Assembly: GCA_021781255.1 (NCBI GenBank)
Contig: JAJXXG010001009.1
Location: forward strand, 1 to 8,205
Direction: 5' to 3'
Source: Acidobacteriota bacterium
GTDB taxonomy: Bacteria; Acidobacteriota; Terriglobia; Terriglobales; Acidobacteriaceae
DNA: 8,205 bases
Shown: positions 1 to 5,957 of the stretch, piece by piece
Layout: every line of letters starts with the position of its first letter
Numbering within the stretch: position 1 is the first letter of the stretch
Made by a program: the position numbers and the translations under genes
The notes under the pieces: model-generated
The model's database searches: none
Told to the model about the DNA's origin: nothing
The model's input: only the letters and a program-made list of their open reading frames with translations

Positions 1-338
1 TGGGCAAAATCAAGGAAGCCTTCGACAAGAATCCCGCGCTTGAGAATCTCCTCCTCGACAGCTTCTTCTTCGACGCGCTCAATCGGTATCAGGCATCCTG
101 GCGCGAAGCCCTGGTGCATGCCGTGCAGCTCGGTGTGCCCACGCCTGTTTTCTCCAGCGCTCTCGCATTCTTTGACGGCTATCGCACCGGCCGCCTGCCG
201 GCCAACCTGCTGCAGGCGCAGCGCGACTACTTTGGCGCGCACACCTACGAGCGCACCGACAAGCCGCGCGGCGAGTTCTTCCACACCAACTGGACAGGAC
301 GCGGAGGCCGCACAGCCTCGTCCACCTACAACGTCTGA
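1..338 (+). CDS. gnd: 6-phosphogluconate dehydrogenase (decarboxylating), C-terminal part; 5' end outside window
   Basis: The frame is open from the window edge (first full codon at 3) to a TGA at 336-338, giving about 111 C-terminal residues. Gnd oxidatively decarboxylates 6-phosphogluconate to ribulose 5-phosphate in the cytosol, making NADPH. The fragment shows the hallmark C-terminal block of the family: [20 protein letters not shown] followed by FHTNW. Before it comes the helical stretch with [12 protein letters not shown] and [20 protein letters not shown]. The tail [11 protein letters not shown] matches the slightly longer C-terminus seen in many non-enteric Gnd proteins (recalled). 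The identification is very secure; only the N-terminal nucleotide-binding half cannot be seen. The gene converges on the decayed pectin methylesterase 26 bp downstream, and I saw no clear terminator in that gap. Whether it belongs functionally to the uronate locus is unknown. Confidence 0.96.
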   Translation, partial: GKIKEAFDKNPALENLLLDSFFFDALNRYQASWREALVHAVQLGVPTPVFSSALAFFDGYRTGRLPANLLQAQRDYFGAHTYERTDKPRGEFFHTNWTGRGGRTASSTYNV

Positions 339-364
339 TCCGCACCCACGCCGGCGCAGAGCGG

Positions 365-699
365 CTACTTCACGGATTGCGGCGGAATGAGCGGGTTCCA
401 GTGGTCGCTGCCGCGCAAATAAATTTCAGGCGCAAATTGCCGCGCATGGTCCGACGTGAGTAGATGTGTATGCGGGTCGCGCTCGCCCGGGTGCGAGCCC
501 GGGCCGCAGGAAGCGTACTCCGCATAGTAGGCCGTATCCAGCGAATGCGCTTCGCCCGGATGCCGCGCGCGCCAGCCTGCGGGGCAAGGTGGTCGCCCAG
601 CTCCGTGTTGAGAAAGACAAACGTCGCGTCAGCGCGCCAGGGGCGGCCAGGATAAATCGGACCGCTTGCATCCTTGTCCGCGGTGAGCGCGCAGTGGTC
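365..699 (-). pseudogene. Pectin methylesterase (CE8) C-terminal remnant, 5'-truncated and frameshifted
   Basis: Read on the minus strand, this stretch matches the last third of a pectinesterase (removes methyl esters from pectin; normally secreted). In order it shows DHCALTADKDASGPIY, PGRPWRADATFVFLNTELG (the family LGRPW motif, with its catalytic Arg, at 651-637), then DTAYYAEYASCGPGSHPGERD, HTHLLT, and a C-terminal block ending at a TAG (367-365). The first half is in one frame and the second half in another. The switch is near 576-579, where CAG-GCT-GG would read CAG-GGC-TGG with one more G, restoring ELGDHLAPQ-GWRARHPGEAHS. About 112 residues remain of roughly 300-350 in the family. The parts with the QDTL and DFIFG catalytic motifs are absent. 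Homology stops abruptly at about 699, where GH28 sequence on the other strand begins. The remnant cannot encode an active enzyme. The frameshift alone could be a base-calling error, but the truncation could not. Confidence 0.85.
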
Positions 700-701
700 A
701 C

Positions 702-1203
702 GACATCGCCATCAAGTCCGGGATGATCAATTCTCCCGGCCCCGACGGCGGCGCGCAGAACATCCGTGCCGAGCGCGTCACCTTCGACGGCACCGACAAC
801 GGCCTGCGCGTCAAGGCCAACCGCGATCGCGGCAACGATGTAGACAACCTTGTTTTCCGCGATATGCAGATGAAGAACGTCAAGAACGCGCTCATCATCA
901 GCGAGTACTACCCGCGGATTCTGCCCGCGGGCGGTGTGTCAACCGTGCCGGTCACGCGGTTGACGCCGCACTTCCATGACATCACGATTGAGAACGTGAC
1001 GGCTGCCGGCGGTGCATCCGCAGGGGCCATCATGGGCCTTCCAAAAGCGCCGGTGCGTAATGTCGTGCTGTGCAACGTCAGGATCAGCGCGCAATGCGAT
1101 GACCATTGGCTATGCCGATGTTGCGGGCCAGGGCGTTGTCATCCACGCCGACGAAGGCGAATCGATGATGAAGGTAGCGGGAGCGAATGTCTCGCTGAAG
1201 TGA
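702..1203 (+). pseudogene. GH28 polygalacturonase C-terminal remnant, truncated, internally deleted and frameshifted
   Basis: The plus-strand reading starts abruptly with DIAIKSGMINSPGPD and continues GGAQNIRAERVTFDGTDNGLRVKANRDRG, ALIISEYYP, TRLTPHFHDITIENVTA. This is the beta-helix C-terminal part of a GH28 polygalacturonase, which cleaves polygalacturonate to galacturonate or oligomers. The RIK-type motif is present as GLRVK, but the NTD motif and the full DD pair are lost with the 5' end. The family segment carrying the GHG catalytic histidine and SIGSE, normally between SPGPD and the next beta-strand repeat, is missing: D at 744-746 is followed directly by GGAQN. At about 1095 the frame changes: NVRISAQ ends in frame 3, and AMTIGYADVAGQGVVIHADEGE continues in frame 1 to a TGA at 1201-1203. 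The product would be inactive. ATG 723 is not a credible new start; I see no Shine-Dalgarno and no signal peptide. Confidence 0.85.
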
Positions 1204-1225
1204 TATCGGCCAAGGCAGAAAGTGA

Positions 1226-1252
1226 GGGGCCGCGTCTTGCGGATGCAGCCCC
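1226..1252. terminator. Possible bidirectional hairpin terminator between convergent units
   Basis: The arms at 1226-1236 and 1242-1252 pair as GGGGC/GCCCC, then one mismatch, then GC/GC, a G-T pair and two more pairs, around a 5-nt loop. The + strand side is followed by ATTCATTTTG, a modest T-rich tract; the - strand side is followed by TCACTTTC. The hairpin lies between the GH28 remnant stop (1203) and the SDR stop (1274), where a shared terminator for converging transcripts would be expected. The U-tracts are imperfect, so the call is moderate. Confidence 0.45.
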
Positions 1253-1273
1253 ATTCATTTTGAGCGCTGAATA

Positions 1274-2050
1274 CTACTGGTTCACGCCGCTTGCAAGAAA
1301 GCCGCCGTCCACCACCAGCGTTTGGCCCGTCACAAAGGAAGCCGCATCGGAGGCCAGGTAAATAGCGGCTCCGACAAGCTCCTCCGTCTTGCCGAAGCGT
1401 CCCATCGGTGTCCGCATCAGCAGTTCCTGGCCGCGCGGCGTGCTGTCCAGCAGCGCGGCGTTCAGCTCAGTGCGGAAAACACCTGGCGCGATGGCGTTCA
1501 CCGTCACGCCCTTCTTTGACCACTCCACCGCCAGCGAGCGCGTGAGCGATACAACGGCGGCCTTGCTTGCGGCGTAAGCTGCCACCTCGCTCAGCGCGAC
1601 AAAGCTATTGAGCGAGGCAATGTTGATGATGCGGCCATGCTCGCGCTCCAGCATGTGCCGGCCAAACACCTGGCAGGCGCGGAGCGTCCCAGTAAGGTTC
1701 GTGTCGAGGATTGCAGTCCAATCGTCCTCCGCCATGGTCAGCGTTGGCGTGCGCTTGATGCGTCCCGCGCAGTTGATGAGGATATCCACCTTGCCGAAGC
1801 TCTCCAGCGCAGCGGACATCAAGGTCTCAAGCGACGAGCGGTCGCACACATCTGAAGTCAGGCGCAAGGTCCTGCGTCCGCGCGTCTCGATTTCCTTCGC
1901 GGTCTCATCCACCTGCGTCTGGCGGCGCGCCGTTGCAATCACAGCAGCGCCGGCCTCGGCCAGGCCCAGGCTCATCGCGCGGCCAATGCCCGAGGTGCCT
2001 CCGGTAACGACCGCGACTTTGCCTTCAAGGTCAAGAAGTTTTGTACTCAT
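1274..2050 (-). CDS. SDR-family NAD(P)-dependent oxidoreductase, candidate fructuronate (mannonate) oxidoreductase or KduD-like
   Basis: A 258-residue classical short-chain dehydrogenase. The cofactor motif TGGTSGIG is at residues 16-23, NCAG at 93-96, and the catalytic Asn118, Ser146, Tyr159 and Lys163 (YAASK) are all present. ATARR after the second beta-strand (Arg42, Arg43) hints at NADPH use. The C-terminal part has the usual NAIAPG and FVTGQTLVVDGG segments. Overall it looks like the gluconate 5-dehydrogenase/KduD group of sugar-acid SDRs. It is the last gene of the uronate operon, 39 bp after uxaE. The Shine-Dalgarno GGAGA sits about 6 nt before the ATG. Since UxaC and UxaE yield fructuronate and no UxuB-type polyol dehydrogenase is present, I infer reduction of D-fructuronate to D-mannonate, a step that an SDR also performs in the B. 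subtilis exu locus. KduD-like reduction of a ketodeoxyuronate is the main alternative. The SDR family is certain; the substrate is not. Confidence 0.9.
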   Translation of the reverse strand: MSTKLLDLEGKVAVVTGGTSGIGRAMSLGLAEAGAAVIATARRQTQVDETAKEIETRGRRTLRLTSDVCDRSSLETLMSAALESFGKVDILINCAGRIKRTPTLTMAEDDWTAILDTNLTGTLRACQVFGRHMLEREHGRIINIASLNSFVALSEVAAYAASKAAVVSLTRSLAVEWSKKGVTVNAIAPGVFRTELNAALLDSTPRGQELLMRTPMGRFGKTEELVGAAIYLASDAASFVTGQTLVVDGGFLASGVNQ

Positions 2051-2057
2051 AAGGTCT

Positions 2058-2069
2058 CCATTGCAATGG
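2058..2069. repeat. 12-bp perfect palindrome in the uxaE-SDR gap
   Basis: CCATTGCAATGG is a perfect palindrome in the 39-bp intercistronic gap. It partly overlaps the Shine-Dalgarno of the SDR gene (minus-strand TGGAGA). It could be a small protein-binding site or an RNA element affecting SDR translation, but one short palindrome may be chance. Confidence 0.3.
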
Positions 2070-2089
2070 CTGGATGAATGGCGATGCGC

Positions 2090-3361
2090 CTATGCGCCGA
2101 AGCCAAGAAATACAGGCGCGATATGGCGGTCGTAAAGATTCAGCGTCACGTTTCGTGCAATCACAGCCTCGTTGGCTTCCAGCAGGTCGAGATAGCGCTT
2201 GCCCATCTTCGCGGCCACCTTGAAGCCCACATGCAGCAACTGGCGCAGGCTGCTGTTGTAAGCCGCGTCTCCGCGCACATGACGCAACGCCGCTGTGTAC
2301 TGTTCTGAGGACCACGCATTCACCGCCGCTGGCGTGGGCAGCCTGGACTCGTCAATGTCAATCACGGTGGCATAGGGCGCGCACAGTTCTTCGCGATGCG
2401 CAAAGGCTTCGGCATAGATCTCCTTTGCCAGCGCAAGCCCGTCCCCGCCTGCCTCAGCCAGGCCAATCAGCTCCTCCAGCCACGTCGTCCCCGCGGTCTT
2501 CAAATGCACGCCGGCGTTGAAGCGTTTCATCGTTGCATGAATCGCCGGATAGATTGAGAATTTATCGCTGCCCGAGTGCACGCTCAGCTTCAGGTTGTTC
2601 GGCAGGTCAAAGTGCGCCACAGCATACGCGATGGCGGCAACGTCCAGCGCGAACTCGCGCTCGAACTGGGCAACATCGCCCACATAGTCCACGCCCTTGT
2701 TGAACCGGCCGCTAAATTTTGGAGCGATAGTCTGGACGGGAACGCCCTCGTCGGCAATCGCCGCCAGAATAATCAGCAACTCCACCGGGCTCTGCGCACT
2801 GTCGGTCTCGTCCATCGAAACCTCAGGGATAAAATTTCCCGCGCCCTTTGCATTCAGAATCGCGCGGTAGACCTCGCCGGCCTTCTTCACCGCACCCAGA
2901 TATTTCCGCGCAGCCTGTCGCAGCGTCTGCGCCGTAATCTCAAAGGCGTCGTCGATTCCTTCCAACTGAATGCGGCCCTGCAACTGCGCGTGGCTCTTCA
3001 CAAAGCCATCGATGTCCGGCTCTGCCGCAGCCTCGCCGATGAAGTCCGCCACGTCAATCGTGTAGAAGTCGCACGCGCTCAGAAAGCGGTCCACCGTCTT
3101 GATGGTGATGTGGTCGGCGTCGCAGAAGTAGGCATGCCTCCAGCCAAGCGCATTCACCGCGGCATCGGCGGCCTGCCGAACAGACGCTGGCTCAGAGCCG
3201 ATAATCATGTGCTCGCGATTCGATTTATTCCACACTGGAACGATCTCGACGCCGTGATCGAGAGCCTTGATGCAGGCCTGCAACTGCGCCTTGGCCTGAT
3301 GCGCAAACCTGTCGCCTGTACCGACAGAAAACTTTCCGAGCTTCAAACTTCCATTCCCCAT
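2090..3361 (-). CDS. uxaE: Tagaturonate/fructuronate epimerase (UxaE family)
   Basis: A 423-residue protein matching the UxaE family, which interconverts D-tagaturonate and D-fructuronate so galacturonate can enter the glucuronate branch without UxaB/UxaA. Motifs in order are GTGDRFAHQAKAQ (14-26), VWNKSNREHM (43-52), YFCDADHI (78-85), IDVADFIG (102-109), FIPEVSMDET (177-186), APKFSGRFNKGVDYVGD (213-229), LSVHSGSDKFSIYP (259-272) and GVHLKTAGTTWLEEL (284-298). The abundant conserved Asp, Glu and His residues suit a metal-dependent epimerase. I chose the ATG at 3361-3359. It is preceded by GGGAG with 6-nt spacing and begins just before the conserved GDRF block. The frame stays open upstream to an ATG at 3490, but that 43-residue extension overlaps the LarA-like gene and looks unconserved. 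The gene follows the LarA-like stop by 13 bp and precedes the SDR by 39 bp, so it is clearly co-transcribed. Confidence 0.92.
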   Translation of the reverse strand: MGNGSLKLGKFSVGTGDRFAHQAKAQLQACIKALDHGVEIVPVWNKSNREHMIIGSEPASVRQAADAAVNALGWRHAYFCDADHITIKTVDRFLSACDFYTIDVADFIGEAAAEPDIDGFVKSHAQLQGRIQLEGIDDAFEITAQTLRQAARKYLGAVKKAGEVYRAILNAKGAGNFIPEVSMDETDSAQSPVELLIILAAIADEGVPVQTIAPKFSGRFNKGVDYVGDVAQFEREFALDVAAIAYAVAHFDLPNNLKLSVHSGSDKFSIYPAIHATMKRFNAGVHLKTAGTTWLEELIGLAEAGGDGLALAKEIYAEAFAHREELCAPYATVIDIDESRLPTPAAVNAWSSEQYTAALRHVRGDAAYNSSLRQLLHVGFKVAAKMGKRYLDLLEANEAVIARNVTLNLYDRHIAPVFLGFGA

Positions 3362-3374
3362 GTTCTCTCCCGTT

Positions 3375-4643
3375 TCAAAGCCGGCTGCGATGTGCCCACA
3401 GCCCCAATCCTGGATTGCCAATGAAAAACACTTCTTCGCCTTCGACGCTGTTGTAGCCCTGCGCGAGCTTCTGCGGGTCATAGCGCGCAAGCATCGTGCT
3501 CAAATCGCCGTACTCAAAGCCAACGCCCTCGATCTCCTGCCTGCTCAGGCTGCCGGGGCACCACACAATTCTGAAGCGCCCTTCCGATGAGCCATGTATC
3601 AGGTGCGCGGCGGCGCTCAGATCGCCGGCGATATCGTCATGCTTATCGACTGCCGCCAGCGTTGCAGGCGTGCCGCGATAGCCGTACTTGCGGATCAATG
3701 CGTCGATGGTCCTGTCTTCGCCGAATTCCTTCACGCCGGGCGCAAGAATGATCAGCTCCGCGCCATCGGCCAGCGCCATGCGCGTGCGATAAACGGCCTT
3801 GTTGCCCAGCCACGTGGAGTGGAACTCCTGCGGGTCGAGATACACGACCGCCTTGCGAATCGGCTCATCGACAATCTCAAAGTTGACCTTCAGGCTCAGC
3901 TCAGCGGCGCGGTGGAAACATTCCACATCATCGCCGATGTAAAGTCCGCGCACCGCAAGTCCGCCTCCCGCCCTGCGTCCCACCACCGTGAGCACATACA
4001 CAATCGGCAGATGGCGCAGGAAGCGGTCGGATGCATAATTCAAAACATTGCGCACCGGGTTATCGGCGCGGCCCATGATGCGTTCCATTCCATACACCGC
4101 GCCCAGATAATGGCTGCGGTTGATGCCTTCGCGTCCTCCCGTGCCCACCAGAATGTTCTTGTTGTAGTTCGCCATGCCGATCACTTCATGCGGCACTACC
4201 TGGCCAATGGAAAGAATCAGATCATAACCGCCCTGCGAGATGAGCCGGTTCACCTGCGCAGGATACGCGTAGTTGAGCTTGCCCTCTGACTGCTCACGGA
4301 TGAACTCAGCGGGGACTTCTCCGACGGTCTCGATGTCGTTGCGCCAATCGTGCATGCGGAACAGATGCTGCGGCACGTCGCCAAACATGTGCGTCATCTG
4401 CGCGGGCGTCATCGCCGCATGCGTGCCAAGCGCAGGCAGCACCGTCTTCAAGCCGTCGCCGTAGTGCTGCCATGCACAGCGCGTCAGTTCGCCAGCCTGC
4501 GAGTGCAGGCGCGTCATGTCTGGCGGCACGGCGAGCACGCGATTGCGCTGGCCGAGTTTGGCCAGACTTTCATCCAGCAGGTCCTTCAATTGCAGTGAGG
4601 ACAAATCGGTGTCGGCGCTTCCAGTCGCGCAGTAGAGGCTCAT
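3375..4643 (-). CDS. LarA-family (DUF2088) nickel-pincer racemase/epimerase homologue, substrate unknown
   Basis: A 422-residue protein of the lactate racemase LarA family, which uses a nickel-pincer nucleotide to move a hydride at the alpha-carbon of 2-hydroxy acids. Residues map well on L. plantarum LarA as I remember it: PPDMTR gives Asp42/Arg45 (Asp72/Arg75), GTH gives His75 (His108), PHE gives His152 (His174), Lys162 in NYNKN (Lys184, cofactor attachment) and His178 in SHY (His200, Ni ligand). The 10- and 16-residue spacings from His152 to Lys162 to His178 match LarA exactly. WLGNKAVYRTRMAL later corresponds to the substrate-side helix, but the Gln of the LarA Gln/Lys pair is not evident, suggesting a different substrate. 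Its ATG overlaps the transporter stop (ATGA, 4640-4643), implying translational coupling, and uxaE follows after 13 bp. In this operon a sugar-acid epimerase (mannonate/gluconate, or C5 of a uronate) is likelier than lactate racemase. No larB, larC or larE is in the window. Confidence 0.88.
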   Translation of the reverse strand: MSLYCATGSADTDLSSLQLKDLLDESLAKLGQRNRVLAVPPDMTRLHSQAGELTRCAWQHYGDGLKTVLPALGTHAAMTPAQMTHMFGDVPQHLFRMHDWRNDIETVGEVPAEFIREQSEGKLNYAYPAQVNRLISQGGYDLILSIGQVVPHEVIGMANYNKNILVGTGGREGINRSHYLGAVYGMERIMGRADNPVRNVLNYASDRFLRHLPIVYVLTVVGRRAGGGLAVRGLYIGDDVECFHRAAELSLKVNFEIVDEPIRKAVVYLDPQEFHSTWLGNKAVYRTRMALADGAELIILAPGVKEFGEDRTIDALIRKYGYRGTPATLAAVDKHDDIAGDLSAAAHLIHGSSEGRFRIVWCPGSLSRQEIEGVGFEYGDLSTMLARYDPQKLAQGYNSVEGEEVFFIGNPGLGLWAHRSRL

Positions 4644-5947
4644 AGGGCAAACTCCACCTTTCTCAGCCCGGGGGCGAGCGCATACAGAATCGCGAGGCCC
4701 AGCAGATATGCGCTTCCGGCGATGGCAAACAGGCTGGCATAGCTGTGCGTCAATTGCAGAATGTGGCCCGCATAAAAGGCCAGCAGCGCGCCGCCGACCG
4801 ACCCGGCCATCCCGCCAATGCCGGTTACCGAGCCAACGGCGCTGCGGGGAAACATATCAGAGGCTGTGGTAAAGAGATTGGCAGACCAGCCCTGGTGCGC
4901 CGCCGCAGCCAGGCTGAGCAACCCAATCGCCGACCACTCCGACTGGACGTGAACGAGGGCGAAGATGGGCAGCACCGCGCAGGCGCACAGCAGCATCGCG
5001 CCCAGCCGCGCCTGCGCCGGCGAAAGCCCCAGGCGGCGAAACGGCGCAGGCAGCCAGCCTCCGCCAATGCTGCCCACTGCCGATGCGTTGTAGACGACGA
5101 TCAGCGGCAGGCCAAGATGCGAAAGATCCAGATGAAAGCGCGCGTTGAAATACGACGGCAGCCAGAACAGATAGAACCACCAGATCGGATCGGTCAGAAA
5201 CTTGGCCAGCGAGAAGCCCCACGTCTGCCGGTAGCCCATCAGCCGCCGCCAGTGTACAGAAGGCCCCATCTGCGCGGCCGCTTCCTGGTAGATGTAGCGC
5301 AGCTCCGCGCCGGTCAGAGTCGGGTGTTCCGCGGGCTTGCGATAGTTGCGAAACCACCACAGAATCCAAACAGCGCTGAAGATGCCGGTGGTCAAAAATG
5401 CCGCATGCCAGCCATAGCGCAGCGTAATCCAAGGCACGATGATCGGAGCCAGAATCGCGCCCAGGTTCGCGCCGGAGTTGAACAGGCCCGTGGCCAGCGA
5501 GCGCTCGCTCTGCGGAAACCACTCCGCCACCGTCTTGATTGCCGCGGGAAAATTGCCGGACTCGCCAAGCCCCAGCGAAAAGCGCGCCACGCCGAATTCA
5601 AGCACCGTGTTGGCCAGCGCATGGCCCATCGCAGACAGGCTCCAGACCGCCATGATGATCATGTAGCCGATGCGCGTTCCAACCTTGTCCACCAGGCGTC
5701 CGGCAGCCAGCAGGCCCAGCGCGTACGCAATCTGAAAAGCGTCCACCACGTAGCCATAGCCCACTTCCGTCATGCCGATGCTCTGTTCGAGCGTGGGCTT
5801 CAGAATCGAAATCACCTGGCGGTCCATGTAGTTGATCGACGTGGCCACAAACAGCATGGCGCAGATCGTCCAGCGCACGCGCCCTGAGCGCGCTCCGGGT
5901 TCAACTTCCTCAGTCGCCTGCGCGCCTGAAGCGATTCCGCCAGCCAT
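4640..5947 (-). CDS. exuT: MFS hexuronate transporter, ExuT-like (anion:cation symporter family)
   Basis: A 435-residue integral membrane protein with about 12 hydrophobic segments, the usual length for this family. After a roughly 25-residue polar N-terminus, the first helix leads into INYMDRQVIS (Asp42/Arg43), the signature of the anion:cation symporter group that includes ExuT, GudP and DgoT. GLGESGNFPAAIKTVAEWFP lies near residue 130-150, followed by a long helix with SGANLGAILAPI. A cytoplasmic loop rich in charged residues (about 195-235) separates the two six-helix halves. It probably imports D-galacturonate and/or D-glucuronate with protons. The start ATG is preceded by AGGAG, which overlaps the uxaC stop region; the intergenic gap is 10 bp. 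The stop TGA overlaps the next ATG. Family membership is secure and the uronate substrate follows from the neighbours. A related aldonate or aldarate substrate cannot be excluded. Confidence 0.88.
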   Translation of the reverse strand: MAGGIASGAQATEEVEPGARSGRVRWTICAMLFVATSINYMDRQVISILKPTLEQSIGMTEVGYGYVVDAFQIAYALGLLAAGRLVDKVGTRIGYMIIMAVWSLSAMGHALANTVLEFGVARFSLGLGESGNFPAAIKTVAEWFPQSERSLATGLFNSGANLGAILAPIIVPWITLRYGWHAAFLTTGIFSAVWILWWFRNYRKPAEHPTLTGAELRYIYQEAAAQMGPSVHWRRLMGYRQTWGFSLAKFLTDPIWWFYLFWLPSYFNARFHLDLSHLGLPLIVVYNASAVGSIGGGWLPAPFRRLGLSPAQARLGAMLLCACAVLPIFALVHVQSEWSAIGLLSLAAAAHQGWSANLFTTASDMFPRSAVGSVTGIGGMAGSVGGALLAFYAGHILQLTHSYASLFAIAGSAYLLGLAILYALAPGLRKVEFAL

Positions 5948-5957
5948 GCTTCTCTCC

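Noticed and set aside
447..455. GGTCCGACG as a third copy of the GGTCNGACC operator
   Set aside because: It lies inside the pectinesterase remnant, is imperfect, lacks a paired site, and is explained by codons for Ser-Asp-His on the minus strand.
723..1361. A 212-residue intact gene beginning at ATG 723
   Set aside because: Only residues up to about 1094 match GH28. The rest is out-of-frame readthrough past the true C-terminus and into the convergent SDR gene.
3362..3490. A longer start for uxaE at an in-frame ATG (3490), adding 43 residues
   Set aside because: The extension overlaps the LarA-like coding region, is basic and low in complexity, and the ATG at 3361 has a good GGGAG ribosome binding site and a family-like N-terminus.
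4745..5887. Long open frames on the + strand opposite the operon (e.g. 2576-3424, 4745-5887, 5832-6848)
   Set aside because: They are antisense shadows of clear genes, rich in Arg/Gln/His/Ala as expected from high-GC complementary frames, with no recognisable domains or ribosome binding sites.
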